From: an uncultured Alphaproteobacteria bacterium
GTDB taxonomy: Bacteria; Pseudomonadota; Alphaproteobacteria; HIMB59
Length of the DNA: 49,811 bases
Assembly: GCA_902610255.1 (NCBI GenBank)
Contig: CACLUX010000009.1
Coordinates: 1-49,811, forward strand
Direction of reading: 5' to 3'
Shown here: positions 1 to 10,639 of the stretch, piece by piece
Numbering within the stretch: the first letter of the stretch is position 1
How the letters are laid out: every line of letters begins with the position of its first letter
Notes under the pieces: model-generated
What the model was told of the DNA's origin: nothing
Seen by the model: only the letters and a program-made list of their open reading frames with translations
The model's database searches: none
Made by a program: the position numbers and the translations under genes

Positions 1-1310
1 ATAACGTTGATTTTTATAACGAATATTTCGCTATAGACTTACTGAAAGATGATAATGATACAATTTGTGGTCTTTTAGCAATAAGTATAGAGGACGGATC
101 ATTGCATCGTTTTATTGCAAAAATGACTATTCTCGCAACTGGGGGCTATGGAAGAATTTTTCAATCCTCAACAAGTGCCCATATTTGCACTGGTGATGGA
201 GCAGGCATAGCGTTAAGAGCCGGTCTTCCCCTATCTGATATGGAGTTTATTCAATTTCATCCAACAGGAATATATGGTGTGGGTGTTTTAATTTCAGAAG
301 CAGCTAGAGGTGAAGGAGGTATTCTTAAGAACAACGAAGGCACAAGGTTTATGTTAGAATATGCCCCGAATGCAAAAGACCTGGCTGCAAGAGATGTTAT
401 ATCAAGATTCATAAGTAAAGAGATTAGCGCAGGTAGAGGATGCGGACCTAACAAAGATTATATAAATCTCCATTTGGAACATCTTGATGCTGATATGCTT
501 GCAAAAAGATTACCTGGTATTTCTGAGTCAGTTAAAGCCTTTTGTGGAAGAGATATTTCAAAAGAGCCAATCCCAGTAATTCCAACTGTTCATTATTGTA
601 TGGGTGGAATTCCTACAAACTTTAAAGCAGAGGTTTTGAAACCAAATGACTCCAATTCAGAAGAAGTCTGTGAGGGACTAATGGCTATCGGAGAAGCTGC
701 ATGCGCTTCAGTTCATGGAGCTAATCGACTTGGAACAAATGCTTTAGCTGAGCTCGTAGTTTTTGGAAGGGGTGCAGCAATTCAGGCTGGCCAAGTTATT
801 GATACCAAAGAGTCATTGAGAACACCATCTCTGTCGCAAACAAATTCTATCATAGAGAGATTAGAGTCCATTAAAAGTAACAAAGGAGATGTTTCAGTCG
901 GCGAGCTAAGAGAGAGGATGCAAAAGACTGTTCAAAAAAGATTTGGTGTTTACAGAGAAAGTGAAACTTTGAAATTAGGCAATGATGAATTAGCCTCGAT
1001 GTCACAAGATTTAAAACATATAAAAGTAAAAGATCAGTCTGATGTTTTTAATACAGATTTAGTTGAAGCTTTAGAACTACATAATTTAATGCAGGTTGCT
1101 GGAAGTGTTGGTGTTTCTGCTGAGCAAAGAACTGAAAGTAGAGGTGCTCACGCTAGAGAGGACTTTCCAGACAGAGATGATGAAAATTGGTTAAAACACA
1201 CTCTTTTTTGGGGTGATGTCACTGATCATAAAGTCACCCATAGACCAGTGAGAATGACTACACTGAGTAATCAAATCTCTGTCATCCAACCACAAGTAAG
1301 GGTTTATTAA
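1..1310 (+). CDS. sdhA: Succinate dehydrogenase flavoprotein subunit, 5' truncated
   Basis: This subunit oxidises succinate to fumarate and passes electrons to SdhB at the inner membrane (TCA cycle, complex II). The reading frame is open from base 3, so the gene enters from the left; 435 residues are present and, against about 590-600 for the family, some 160 are missing. The lost part holds the dinucleotide-binding loop and the FAD-linked histidine. Seen here are [16 protein letters not shown] (with the substrate-binding Arg), [25 protein letters not shown] and the C-terminal [16 protein letters not shown] block. The TTG at 102 is internal, not a start. Its TAA is followed directly by the sdhB ATG, so the two are co-transcribed. 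sdhC and sdhD are expected just outside the window. Confidence 0.97.
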   Translation, partial: NVDFYNEYFAIDLLKDDNDTICGLLAISIEDGSLHRFIAKMTILATGGYGRIFQSSTSAHICTGDGAGIALRAGLPLSDMEFIQFHPTGIYGVGVLISEAARGEGGILKNNEGTRFMLEYAPNAKDLAARDVISRFISKEISAGRGCGPNKDYINLHLEHLDADMLAKRLPGISESVKAFCGRDISKEPIPVIPTVHYCMGGIPTNFKAEVLKPNDSNSEEVCEGLMAIGEAACASVHGANRLGTNALAELVVFGRGAAIQAGQVIDTKESLRTPSLSQTNSIIERLESIKSNKGDVSVGELRERMQKTVQKRFGVYRESETLKLGNDELASMSQDLKHIKVKDQSDVFNTDLVEALELHNLMQVAGSVGVSAEQRTESRGAHAREDFPDRDDENWLKHTLFWGDVTDHKVTHRPVRMTTLSNQISVIQPQVRVY

Positions 1311-2114
1311 ATGGTACAACTTACTCTTCCAAAAAACTCAGTGCCAGTTAAAGGAAAATCTTATTCTAATGTCGATCTCATTGACGAGCAATCTCAACAA
1401 AATCATGATATCCGAATTATAAATGTTTATAGGTGGTCTGGTGATGAAAATACCCCTCCTCAAATCGATCGATTTGAAATTGACGTAGCTAAAGCAGGAA
1501 CAATGGTTCTAGATATATTAAATAAAATAAAAGCTGAAGTTGATCCAAGTTTAACTTTTAGAAAATCTTGTAGAGAGGGTGTTTGTGGATCATGTGCAAT
1601 GAACATAGATGGAGTAAATACACTTGCATGTCAAAAACATATAGAAGAGTGTTCTGATGAAATAAATATTTATCCTCTTCCTCATATGAAGGTTTTAAAA
1701 GATCTAGTGGTTGATTTAAAAAAAGCATTTGAACAATTTAAATCTATAAAACCATGGTTAAATAAAAAGTCCCCAAATAATAAACGTGAAAACTTACAGT
1801 CAGTCGAAGACAGAGATAAGTTAGATGGTAAATGGGAATGTGTTATGTGTTTCTCATGTAGCACTTCTTGTCCTAGTTATTGGTGGAACGAGGATAAATA
1901 TTTAGGACCAGCTGTATTGCTTCAAGCAAATCGCTGGATACAAGATAGTAGAGATGAAGAAAAAAAAGAAAGGTTGAATGAATTAGATGATAGTTTTAAA
2001 CTATATAGATGTCATTCGATTATGAATTGCACGAACTCTTGTCCGAAAGGATTAAATCCAGCTAAAGCGATAGCTGAAATAAAACATGAAATATCCAAAA
2101 TGGATAATAAGTGA
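1311..2114 (+). CDS. sdhB: Succinate dehydrogenase iron-sulfur subunit
   Basis: SdhB carries electrons from the SdhA flavin to the quinone site through three clusters. The 267 residues show an N-terminal ferredoxin-like domain with the 2Fe-2S ligands C87, C92, C95 and C107 (CREGVCGSC then a distal Cys). A C-terminal domain has C177, C180, C183, C187 ([11 protein letters not shown]) and C234, C240, C244 ([11 protein letters not shown]) for the 4Fe-4S and 3Fe-4S clusters. All ligands are present. The length is usual for an alphaproteobacterial SdhB. The ATG abuts the sdhA stop, and the 3' end overlaps the GTG of mdh by four bases, which suggests translational coupling. Confidence 0.98.
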   Translation: MVQLTLPKNSVPVKGKSYSNVDLIDEQSQQNHDIRIINVYRWSGDENTPPQIDRFEIDVAKAGTMVLDILNKIKAEVDPSLTFRKSCREGVCGSCAMNIDGVNTLACQKHIEECSDEINIYPLPHMKVLKDLVVDLKKAFEQFKSIKPWLNKKSPNNKRENLQSVEDRDKLDGKWECVMCFSCSTSCPSYWWNEDKYLGPAVLLQANRWIQDSRDEEKKERLNELDDSFKLYRCHSIMNCTNSCPKGLNPAKAIAEIKHEISKMDNK

Positions 2115-3055
2115 ATAAAATCTCATTAATTGGTGCTGGAAATATTGGAGGCACACTCGCACATTTATTAGCTTTAAAAAAACTCGGTAATATAACACTT
2201 ATTGATGTTGTTACCGGGATGCCTCAAGGAAAAGCTTTAGACCTTAGTCAATCATCAGCAGTCGAAGGTTTCACAGGTTCAATAGAAGGTACCAATGATT
2301 TTTCAAAAATGAAGGGATCTGACGTTATAATCATAACTGCTGGCTTACCCCGTAAACCTGGAATGAGTAGAGATGATTTACTCGAGATCAATGGAAAAAT
2401 AATAAAAAAAATTGCACTAGATATAAAAAAATATGCTCCTAAGGCATTTGTTATTTGTATTACAAACCCACTAGATGCGATGGTATACGTTCTCCAGAAA
2501 TATTCCAAACTGCCCAAAAACATGTGTGTGGGCATGGCGGGAGTATTGGACTCCTCCCGAATGAAATACTTCTTATCAGATGCTTTGAAGGTATCAGTGA
2601 ATGATGTTGAAACATTTGTATTAGGAGGCCATGGAGATGACATGGTGCCTCTAATTAATTACACAACAATAGGAGGTGTCCCTTTAATCGATTTTATAAA
2701 GCTAAAAAAATTCCCTTATTCAAAAATTGAAAAAATAGTCGATCGAACAAGAATGGGCGGTGGTGAAATCGTGAAGTTATTAAAAAATGGATCAGCTTTC
2801 TACGCACCTGCTAGTTCGGCAATTCAGATGGCAGAGGCTTTTTTATTAAATCAAAAAAAACTTTTACCTTGTGCTGCTTATATCAATGGCCAATATGGCC
2901 TTAAAAATATGTATATGGGAGTACCTACAATTATTGGAAATAAAGGAATTGAAAAAATTATTGAGGTAAAACTTACAGCCAAAGAGAAATTAATGTTAAA
3001 AAAATCTGTCAAATCTGTGCAGGGTTTAGTATCAGCTGTTGACAAGCTTTTATGA
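2111..3055 (+). CDS. mdh: Malate dehydrogenase (NAD, LDH-like)
   Basis: Mdh interconverts malate and oxaloacetate with NAD in the cytoplasm. The 314 residues fit the LDH-like bacterial type: Rossmann loop GAGNIGG at residues 8-14, Asp32 for NAD preference, substrate arginines R81, R87 and R150 (LPRKPGMSR and DSSR), N119, and catalytic H174 in GGHGDD. The start is GTG at 2111, overlapping the sdhB stop, because the Rossmann strand begins immediately after it. In many alphaproteobacteria mdh is followed by sucCD and then sucAB; here sucA follows after 51 bases with no sucCD between. A 22-codon frame starting on the mdh stop codon lies in that gap. Confidence 0.97.
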   Translation: MNKISLIGAGNIGGTLAHLLALKKLGNITLIDVVTGMPQGKALDLSQSSAVEGFTGSIEGTNDFSKMKGSDVIIITAGLPRKPGMSRDDLLEINGKIIKKIALDIKKYAPKAFVICITNPLDAMVYVLQKYSKLPKNMCVGMAGVLDSSRMKYFLSDALKVSVNDVETFVLGGHGDDMVPLINYTTIGGVPLIDFIKLKKFPYSKIEKIVDRTRMGGGEIVKLLKNGSAFYAPASSAIQMAEAFLLNQKKLLPCAAYINGQYGLKNMYMGVPTIIGNKGIEKIIEVKLTAKEKLMLKKSVKSVQGLVSAVDKLL

Positions 3056-3106
3056 TCAAAAATCAAATGACATCTTTATTAGATAGGCGTATACATAAAC
3101 CTATTA

Positions 3107-5956
3107 ATGAGATCTTATAATTCATTTCTCACAACTAATAATGCCTCTCAAGTAATAGCGATATATAGAGATTATATAAAAGACCCAAGTCTTGTTGATA
3201 AGAGCTGGCATGAATTCTTTAAAGCTCTCGCTCCTGAGGAAATCTCTATTCTAGCTGACTATCAAAAAATAAATTGGTCAGAGACTTCAAGAGACATTGA
3301 TTTTAATCAGATTTCCCTTGATCAGGCAATTACTGACTCTCTTCGACTTGTTATGATGATAAGAGCTTACAGAGAGATAGGGCACCTTATAGCTGATCTT
3401 GACCCTTTAGGTTTAATGGCAAAGAACAATCCATCAGGTTTAGATCCCGAGTATTACGGTTTTCAAAAAAAAGATTATGATCGAAAAATTTTTCTATTTG
3501 GATATTTAGGATTTCAGAAAGCTACTGTACGTGAAGTTTTTGAAAAACTTCAAAGCATCTATTCTGGTACCTTGGCAATTGAATACAAACATATTCAGTC
3601 TGCTGAAGAATACAAATGGCTGAAGGATAGAATAGAAGAAAAAAAAGACATGCAATTAACATCTAAGGGTAAAAGGACAATCTTGGAGAGATTAATTACA
3701 GCAGAATATTTTGAAAAGTTTCTAGATACAAAGTACAGAGGTACCAAAAGATTTGGACTTGAAGGAGCTGAGTCTACAATACCAGCGCTTGAACAGATTT
3801 TAAAAAGATCCTCAGAATATGGTGTAGAAGATTTTTCTTTTGCATGCGCCCACAGAGGAAGACTAAATATATTAGCTAACATAGTAAAAAAACCTCATGT
3901 TCAAATTTTTGGAGAATTTATCCATGGAGGCGAGAATGCCCTCAGTGATCAGGGATCTGGTGATGTTAAATATCATTTAGGTGCAAGCTCTGATAGAAGT
4001 TTTGGAGGTAAGATTATTCATGTGAGTATGGCAGCTAATCCCTCTCACTTAGAAGCGGTAAATCCAGTTGTAGCTGGCAAAATAAGAGCTAAACAAACAA
4101 TCATTCAAGACAAAAATAATACGAAAGTTTCAGGCCTACTAATTCATGGAGACGCAGCAATTGCTGGACAAGGTATTGTTGCTGAAACCTTTACTATGTC
4201 ACAATTAAATGGCTACAGAATTGGTGGATTAATTCACTTTATTATTAATAATCAAATTGGATTTACAACAAGTCCTCAATATAGCCGATCTGCGCCTTAC
4301 TCTTCAGAGATAGGAAAAATTGTTCAATCCCCAATATTTCATGTAAATGGAGATGACCCAGAGGCTGTTGTTTTAGCCTCAAGAGCCGCAACAGAATTTA
4401 GAAACACATTCAAAAAAGATACACTTGTCGATATGTTTTGTTACAGAAAACATGGACATAACGAGGGTGATGAGCCCTCTTTCACTCAACCATTGATGTA
4501 TCAAACTATAAAAAAGAAAAAAACAGTTGCTAGTATTTATGCAGATAAACTTATAAGCCAAGAAGTAGTAAATACAAAACAGGTAGACTTCATCAAAGAC
4601 AGAATATGGTCTGATCTCGAGAAGAAATTCGAAAAAGCAAAAAACTATAAATTAAAAACAAAATCTTGGATGGGTGGACAATGGAGTGGATTAAGTCTTG
4701 CACCAAAAGATCCACTTAGAAGAGGTAGAACAGCTGAGTCAGAAAAATCCTTAAAGGAAATTGGCACAAAAATTTCACAAATACCTAAAGGATTTAATCT
4801 TCATCCGAAATTAGAAAAGTTTAATAAATCTAGATTAACTTCAATAAAATCAGGAAAGAATATTGACTGGTCTTTTGCTGAGGCTTTAGCATTTGGAGCA
4901 TTGTTAAAGGAAGGATATAGAGTGAGGCTTGCAGGTCAAGATTCTGGAAGGGGAACTTTCAGTCAGAGACACTCAGTTTTTTATGATCAAAAATCAGAAG
5001 AGAGATATATTCCACTCAATCACATTGCTAAAAATCAAAAACAGTTTGAAGTAATTGATAGTTTTCTCTCTGAATTAGGTGTCCTAGGTTTTGAATATGG
5101 GTACTCGTTAGCAGACCCAAATACTTTGGTTTTATGGGAGGCCCAATTTGGAGATTTTGCCAACGGTGCCCAAATTATCATTGACCAGTTTATTGCTTCA
5201 AGTGAGAGAAAATGGATGCAAATGAGTGGATTAGTCATGTTATTACCTCATGGTCATGAGGGTATGGGTCCTGAACACTCCAGTGCAAGAATAGAAAGAT
5301 TTCTTCAAATGGCAGCAGAAGATAACGTTCAGATTGTAAACTGCACCACTCCTGCGAGCTACTTTCATGCTTTGAGAAGGCAAATACATAGAAATTTTAG
5401 AAAACCACTAATAGTATTTACCCCTAAATCCACACTGCGCCACCCAAATAATGTATCATCTATTAGCGAATTTACTGGACGCTCATCTTTTCATCGCCTT
5501 ATTGAAGATGAAATCAAAAATCCAAAAAGGATAATTTTCTGCTCTGGAAAAATATTTTATGAATTAGATGATTTTAGAACAAAGAATAATATTAAAGATG
5601 TAAAAATAGTTCGTATTGAGCAAATTTATCCATTTCCATTTGATGCCATAGGAGATGTTATATTAAAACATAAAGAAAGTGAGATTTTATGGGTTCAAGA
5701 GGAGCCAAAAAATATGGGTGCATGGAGTTTTGTTAAAAGTCGTATTAGACATGTTTTAGTAAAAAATAATTTAACCAAAAAAGTTCATTATGTTGGAAGA
5801 CGCCCTGCAGCAGCTCCTGCTACAGGCATATCAAAAAGACATAGTACTAATCAGCAACTAATAAAAGAATTAGCTCTTAAATCATCACTAAAACGTGTTA
5901 TAAAAGAAAGAAGTGGTGTCAGTTTTATGAAATTTAAAAACTTACCGAAAGAGTAA
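3107..5956 (+). CDS. sucA: 2-oxoglutarate dehydrogenase E1 component
   Basis: The E1 subunit decarboxylates 2-oxoglutarate with thiamine diphosphate and loads the succinyl group on the E2 lipoyl arm. The 949 residues have the full domain order: short N-terminal E2-interaction segment (1-40, with [13 protein letters not shown]), E1 catalytic domain (about 200-520, with [19 protein letters not shown] and [13 protein letters not shown]), transketolase pyrimidine domain (about 590-790, with [13 protein letters not shown] and [16 protein letters not shown]) and the C-terminal domain. Length matches the family. The ATG at 3107 is the first usable start, since in-frame stops lie just upstream. The 3' end overlaps the sucB ATG by one base (TAATG). 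Confidence 0.97.
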   Translation: MRSYNSFLTTNNASQVIAIYRDYIKDPSLVDKSWHEFFKALAPEEISILADYQKINWSETSRDIDFNQISLDQAITDSLRLVMMIRAYREIGHLIADLDPLGLMAKNNPSGLDPEYYGFQKKDYDRKIFLFGYLGFQKATVREVFEKLQSIYSGTLAIEYKHIQSAEEYKWLKDRIEEKKDMQLTSKGKRTILERLITAEYFEKFLDTKYRGTKRFGLEGAESTIPALEQILKRSSEYGVEDFSFACAHRGRLNILANIVKKPHVQIFGEFIHGGENALSDQGSGDVKYHLGASSDRSFGGKIIHVSMAANPSHLEAVNPVVAGKIRAKQTIIQDKNNTKVSGLLIHGDAAIAGQGIVAETFTMSQLNGYRIGGLIHFIINNQIGFTTSPQYSRSAPYSSEIGKIVQSPIFHVNGDDPEAVVLASRAATEFRNTFKKDTLVDMFCYRKHGHNEGDEPSFTQPLMYQTIKKKKTVASIYADKLISQEVVNTKQVDFIKDRIWSDLEKKFEKAKNYKLKTKSWMGGQWSGLSLAPKDPLRRGRTAESEKSLKEIGTKISQIPKGFNLHPKLEKFNKSRLTSIKSGKNIDWSFAEALAFGALLKEGYRVRLAGQDSGRGTFSQRHSVFYDQKSEERYIPLNHIAKNQKQFEVIDSFLSELGVLGFEYGYSLADPNTLVLWEAQFGDFANGAQIIIDQFIASSERKWMQMSGLVMLLPHGHEGMGPEHSSARIERFLQMAAEDNVQIVNCTTPASYFHALRRQIHRNFRKPLIVFTPKSTLRHPNNVSSISEFTGRSSFHRLIEDEIKNPKRIIFCSGKIFYELDDFRTKNNIKDVKIVRIEQIYPFPFDAIGDVILKHKESEILWVQEEPKNMGAWSFVKSRIRHVLVKNNLTKKVHYVGRRPAAAPATGISKRHSTNQQLIKELALKSSLKRVIKERSGVSFMKFKNLPKE

Positions 5957-7041
5957 TGAAAAACATAACAGTACCTGAGCTTGGAGAGTCGATCATTGAA
6001 GGCACGCTTACATCTTGGTTGATCAAAGAGGGAGATAGCTTTGAGTCTGGCGATAATTTAGCTGAAATTGAAACAGAGAAAATCACAATTGAAATTCCTG
6101 CTCAAACCTCTGGAAAATTAACAAAGATAATAACCCCAGAGGGATCTACTGTGAATGTTGGTCAATCTATTGCTGAAATATCAGAAAATACGACTACTGA
6201 ACAAAAACCCAAACTAGAAACAAGTCAAATCGAAGAAATAAATGAAGAAAAACAAACAATTGACCCATCTAATGTCTCTAAAGTTAGCGAAAATCAAACA
6301 AAAACTCCAGCTAAGGTAGTTGATCTTCCAAACTTCGACAAAGATGACTCTACGTTAGATGAAAAAACTATCCCAATGTCAAAATTAAGGCAAACAATTG
6401 CCAGAAGGTTAAAAGAAGCTCAAAATACAGCCGCCATTCTCACAACATTTAACGAAGTCGATATGTCAGCAATTATGTCTCTTAGAAAAAAAGAACAAAC
6501 AAGTTTTCAAAAAAAACATGGTGTGAAACTTGGCATTATGTCTTTTTTTGTTAAAGCCTGCACAGAAGTTTTAAAAGAAATACCAGAGATTAATTCAGAA
6601 ATTCACGAAGATAAAATAATTTATAAAAACTACTTTGATATAGGTATTGCAATTGGATCTGAAAAGGGGCTTGTTGTTCCAATAATTAGAAATGCTGGAG
6701 ATTTATCAAATGTAGAAATTGAAAAGTATATTATTGAATTATCTGAGAAAACAAATTCAAATAAACTTTCCATGAGTGATTTATCAGGAGGAACATTCTC
6801 AATTACAAATGGAGGAATATATGGTTCTATGATGAGCACCCCAATTATCAACCCACCTCAAAGTGCTATATTAGGTATGCACTCAATAATTGATAGACCT
6901 ATCGCTGTAAAAAAGAAGATTGTTATAAAACCAATGATGTATATTGCATTAAGTTATGACCACAGATTAATAGACGGTAAGCAAGCAGTAACTTTTTTAG
7001 TTAGACTGAAAGAACTGTTAGAAAATCCAAAAATTATTTAA
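5956..7041 (+). CDS. sucB: 2-oxoglutarate dehydrogenase E2 (dihydrolipoyl succinyltransferase), no visible subunit-binding domain
   Basis: E2 transfers the succinyl group to CoA and forms the complex core. The 361 residues begin with a lipoyl domain (1-75, lipoyl Lys42 in ETEKITIE) and end with the acyltransferase domain (about 137-361, starting [14 protein letters not shown], catalytic H336 and D340 in SYDHRLIDG). The roughly 60 residues between are a charged, Gln/Glu/Lys/Thr-rich linker. I cannot see the peripheral subunit-binding domain of about 35 residues that normally sits there and docks E3, and the protein is about 40 residues shorter than E. coli SucB. No lpd gene follows: the stop overlaps the acnA stop on the other strand by four bases. 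Confidence 0.95.
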   Translation: MKNITVPELGESIIEGTLTSWLIKEGDSFESGDNLAEIETEKITIEIPAQTSGKLTKIITPEGSTVNVGQSIAEISENTTTEQKPKLETSQIEEINEEKQTIDPSNVSKVSENQTKTPAKVVDLPNFDKDDSTLDEKTIPMSKLRQTIARRLKEAQNTAAILTTFNEVDMSAIMSLRKKEQTSFQKKHGVKLGIMSFFVKACTEVLKEIPEINSEIHEDKIIYKNYFDIGIAIGSEKGLVVPIIRNAGDLSNVEIEKYIIELSEKTNSNKLSMSDLSGGTFSITNGGIYGSMMSTPIINPPQSAILGMHSIIDRPIAVKKKIVIKPMMYIALSYDHRLIDGKQAVTFLVRLKELLENPKII

Positions 7042-9671
7042 TTTTTTAGAATATTTTTTAAAACAAAATTTAATATGCCATCTGCTTTATAATATTGTAG
7101 CTCATTGATAGTATCAATTCTTAAAATACAATCTATTTTTATATTTCTCATATTGCTTTGAATAATGACTTCTAATTCTTGTAAAGGCTTCAGGTCTTCA
7201 GTAAGTTTTATATTTATTAAATCAGACGATTGAATATTTAAATCATTTATTGTGTGACTTTTAAGTTGTATAGGCAGAACTCCCATTCCAACCAAATTTG
7301 ATCGGTGTATCCTTTCAAAACTTTCAGCAATAACTGCCTTAATACCTAATAACTTTGTCCCTTTTGCAGCCCAATCACGCGATGATCCAGTTCCGTATTC
7401 TTCTCCTGCAAAAACTACAACATTTTCAGACCTTTTTGCATACTCCATAGCAACATCATAAACACTCATTTTTTTCTTATCAGGTTCTAAAATTGAGTAT
7501 CCGCCCTCAACGTTTGATAGCAGTTGGTTTTTAATTCTTATATTGGCAAAAGTACCCCTTACCATTACTTCATGATTGCCCCTTCTAGCACCATATGAAT
7601 TAAAATCATTTTGACGTATTTGCCGTTCCATGAAGTAGTTGCCAGCAGGACTATCAACTTTAATAGCCCCTGCAGGTGAAATGTGATCTGTAGTAACACT
7701 ATTGCCTAGTAGTAATAAAGGTCTTGCATTCTCAATTGGCTTAATCTCTTTATCATCATTTGATTGATTATCAAAAAATGGAGGTTTCTGTACGTAAGTT
7801 GATGAAGAATTCCAATTATACAGGTCTCCCGTAGAAGTATTAATTTTTTGCCATTCTTTTGGCCCATCTAAAGCATTAGAGTATTGTTTTTTAAACATTT
7901 CAGGCGATACATTTTTTTCAACAGCATTTCGGATTTCGCTATTGCTTGGCCAAATGTCTTTTAAAAATACTTCATTACCATCTGTGTCAATACCAATGGG
8001 ATCACTTGTCAAATTAATAAGTACAGACCCAGCTAAAGCATATGCTACAACTAAAGGTGGTGAGGCAAGATAATTAGCTTTAACGTGTGGATTAACTCTG
8101 CCTTCAAAATTTCTATTACCTGAAAGTACTGAAGCAACTGTTAAATCATTTTTTGAGATACACTCGGCAATATCTTTATCAAGTGGCCCTGAGTTTCCTA
8201 TACACGTAGTGCATCCATAACCAACTAGATGAAAACCAAGTTGGTCTAAATATTTATTCAAACCCGATTTAGACAAATAATCAGTAACAACTTTTGAACC
8301 AGGTGCTAAAGAAGTCTTAACCCAAGGTCTTACTTGTAGACCTAATTCACAAGCCTTTTTTGCGACTAAGCCTGCTGCAACTAAAACATCTGGATTAGAG
8401 GTATTAGTACATGAAGTAATAGCAGCAATTACAACGTTACCGTCTTGCATTTTGTAATTGTGATTTTTAATTTCTTTTTCAATAGGTTTGTTTTTCGAAA
8501 ATTCTTTAAAATTTAAATTCACGCTTTCAAGATTAATTCTATCTTGAGGTCTTTTAGGTCCTGCTAATGATGCTTGAACATTTTCTAGTTTTAAATGAAC
8601 GTTATCATTATAATTACATCTGTCATCGGCCCACAAACCTTGAATTCTGTTATATTTTTCAACAGTATCTATCAGATCGGAGCCTCTAGATGTCAATTTC
8701 AAGTATTTGATAGTTTCATCATCAACTGCAAAAAAACCACAAGTTGCACCATATTCTGGAGCCATGTTGGCAATAGTTGCTCTGTCAGCGAGTGATAAAT
8801 TCCTTAAACCATCACCATAGAATTCAACAAATTTTCCAACTACTCCTTTTTCTCTTAGCATTTGTACAATTGTTAAAACTAGATCTGTTGCTGTAACACC
8901 CTCTTTCATTCTCCCTGATACTTCAAAACCAACAACTTCTGGTAAAAGCATTGATACAGATTGGCCAAGCATAGCAGCCTCAGCTTCAATTCCTCCTACT
9001 CCCCAACCTAGAACACCAAGTGCATTTACCATTGTCGTATGACTGTCTGTTCCAACTAATGTGTCAGGGTATAATAAAACTTTATCGTCAAGCTCCTTGC
9101 TCCAGACTACTTGAGCTAAATACTCTAAATTTACTTGATGGCATATTCCTGTGCCAGGTGGAATAACCCTAAAATTTTTAAAAGCTTGTTGTCCCCATTT
9201 TAAAAACTCATATCTCTCTGCATTTCTTCCAAATTCCATATCTACATTTTTTTGAAATGCATTTGGGCTAGCAAAATAATCAACCATTACAGAATGATCT
9301 ATTACTAAATCAACTTGGGACATAGGATTAACTTTTGATGGATTACCACCTTTTTTTGAAACAGCATCACGCATTGCTGCTAAATCTGCAACAGCAGGCA
9401 CGCCAGTAAAGTCTTGCATTAACACTCTTGAAGGAAGAAAAAATATTTCATGTTTTTTCTCAGGATTTTCTAATACATTTTCGATAAGGTCTTTATTTAC
9501 ATCTTTGCCATCTTCTAATCTAAGTAAATTTTCAATGAGTATTTTTTTTGACTTAGGTACATTTTTTATTTTAGGAAAATTATCCTCCAATTTAGATAGG
9601 TTATAGAAAGTGTAGTTTTTTCCATTATTTGAAAATTGATCAAGTGTTTTAAAACTATCTATTGACAACAT
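7038..9671 (-). CDS. acnA: Aconitate hydratase (AcnA/IRP1 type)
   Basis: Aconitase isomerises citrate and isocitrate with a 4Fe-4S cluster. The 877 residues match the AcnA type in order: [42 protein letters not shown], the cluster cysteines in SCTNTSNP and [25 protein letters not shown], then the swivel domain with [16 protein letters not shown] and [15 protein letters not shown]. It lies 53 bases downstream of the lysR-type gene in the same direction and converges on sucB. A perfect TATAAT is present on the minus strand at 9716-9711, inside an inverted repeat, so it may have its own promoter as well as read-through from the glycerol genes. Confidence 0.97.
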   Translation of the reverse strand: MLSIDSFKTLDQFSNNGKNYTFYNLSKLEDNFPKIKNVPKSKKILIENLLRLEDGKDVNKDLIENVLENPEKKHEIFFLPSRVLMQDFTGVPAVADLAAMRDAVSKKGGNPSKVNPMSQVDLVIDHSVMVDYFASPNAFQKNVDMEFGRNAERYEFLKWGQQAFKNFRVIPPGTGICHQVNLEYLAQVVWSKELDDKVLLYPDTLVGTDSHTTMVNALGVLGWGVGGIEAEAAMLGQSVSMLLPEVVGFEVSGRMKEGVTATDLVLTIVQMLREKGVVGKFVEFYGDGLRNLSLADRATIANMAPEYGATCGFFAVDDETIKYLKLTSRGSDLIDTVEKYNRIQGLWADDRCNYNDNVHLKLENVQASLAGPKRPQDRINLESVNLNFKEFSKNKPIEKEIKNHNYKMQDGNVVIAAITSCTNTSNPDVLVAAGLVAKKACELGLQVRPWVKTSLAPGSKVVTDYLSKSGLNKYLDQLGFHLVGYGCTTCIGNSGPLDKDIAECISKNDLTVASVLSGNRNFEGRVNPHVKANYLASPPLVVAYALAGSVLINLTSDPIGIDTDGNEVFLKDIWPSNSEIRNAVEKNVSPEMFKKQYSNALDGPKEWQKINTSTGDLYNWNSSSTYVQKPPFFDNQSNDDKEIKPIENARPLLLLGNSVTTDHISPAGAIKVDSPAGNYFMERQIRQNDFNSYGARRGNHEVMVRGTFANIRIKNQLLSNVEGGYSILEPDKKKMSVYDVAMEYAKRSENVVVFAGEEYGTGSSRDWAAKGTKLLGIKAVIAESFERIHRSNLVGMGVLPIQLKSHTINDLNIQSSDLINIKLTEDLKPLQELEVIIQSNMRNIKIDCILRIDTINELQYYKADGILNFVLKNILKN

Positions 9672-9686
9672 ACTTTTATTATAAAC

Positions 9687-9725
9687 ATTAATTAGTAAAT
9701 TTATTTATGCATTATACTAATTAAT
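9687..9725. repeat. 11-bp perfect inverted repeat upstream of acnA
   Basis: Arms ATTAATTAGTA (9687-9697) and TACTAATTAAT (9715-9725) are exact reverse complements, separated by 17 bases. The repeat fills most of the lysR/acnA gap, touches the lysR stop codon, and covers a consensus -10 (TATAAT on the minus strand, 9716-9711). It could be an operator for acnA, or a weak hairpin at the end of the lysR message. The arms are almost pure A/T, so a structural role in RNA would be weak; no good -35 is seen. Confidence 0.5.
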
Positions 9726-10615
9726 TATTTTTTAAATTTTTCTTTTAAAAGGTCATATAATTTTTGCGAGTCATAGCTTAAATCTCTTCCAGATCTTTTT
9801 ATTAATCCAATTGTTCTAGTTACAGAGGGGTCAATTAAAGGCCTATATGACAGAGAAGAATAATCCTTTGAAATAGCTAATTTTGGGGCAAGAGTGATTC
9901 CAAGACCTTGCTCAACCATATTTAATGCAGTTGGTATGTGCCTCACTTCATACGCCCAATCGATATCTTCTTCTTGGAGCGCAAGTGCATTCTCAATATA
10001 AATTCTACTCCCAGAACCTTTCCATATTGAAATAAAATTCCTACCTTTAATTTCAGATATCTTTATTTTTCTTTTTTTCTCTAACCTGTCTCCTTTTGGA
10101 AATACAACGACGTAATCTTCCACAAATAAATTTTCGAAGCTAATTCCAGGTTCTTGTTTACCAGTAAAATTAATACCAAAATCACATTCTCCTCCCAAAA
10201 CACTATCAACAACATTATTAGATGACCTTTCAATGATTTGTACTTTACACCTTGGTTCAATTTCTTTGAATTGTTTGAGTGACGAAAATAAAATATTTCT
10301 TAGCGCCGAATGAACCACCCCAATTTTAATTATTGAGGGAAAGCTATATTTTTCATTTAGAGTTTTTGTTGCTGTTTTGACTGCCTCTATTATTCCTCTT
10401 GCTCGATCATAAAAATTTCTCCCAGAATATGAAAGTTGAACTTTTCTAGTGGTCCTATCAAATAGAGTAGTTCCTAATTCGTGCTCTAACTTTTGAATTC
10501 TTCTTGAGAGAGCGGGTTGAGATAAATTTAAATTATTTGCAGCTTTAGCAAAAGAGTTAGTCTCAGTTAATTCAATAAATGCTTCAATATCACCAATTTC
10601 AATATTAATGCGCAT
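9725..10615 (-). CDS. LysR-family transcriptional regulator
   Basis: The 296 residues are a standard LysR regulator: an N-terminal winged helix-turn-helix (about 8-66, with FAKAANNLNLSQPALSRRI and LFDRTTRKVQLS) followed by a periplasmic-binding-like effector domain (about 92-290, with IKIGVVHSALR and the late EQGLGITLAPKLA segment). The start is the ATG at 10615, 24 bases after glpK. Position after glpD and glpK and before acnA suggests that it controls glycerol use, central carbon flow or both. That is inference: the effector cannot be read from the sequence. A T-N11-A dyad 59 bases upstream of glpD is a candidate binding site. Confidence 0.93.
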   Translation of the reverse strand: MRINIEIGDIEAFIELTETNSFAKAANNLNLSQPALSRRIQKLEHELGTTLFDRTTRKVQLSYSGRNFYDRARGIIEAVKTATKTLNEKYSFPSIIKIGVVHSALRNILFSSLKQFKEIEPRCKVQIIERSSNNVVDSVLGGECDFGINFTGKQEPGISFENLFVEDYVVVFPKGDRLEKKRKIKISEIKGRNFISIWKGSGSRIYIENALALQEEDIDWAYEVRHIPTALNMVEQGLGITLAPKLAISKDYSSLSYRPLIDPSVTRTIGLIKRSGRDLSYDSQKLYDLLKEKFKK

Positions 10616-10639
10616 ACAACATAAATATCAAAAATTTTT

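Noticed and set aside
2248..2643. 131-codon minus-strand frame inside mdh
   Set aside because: It is a shadow of mdh, with no start signals and no family features.
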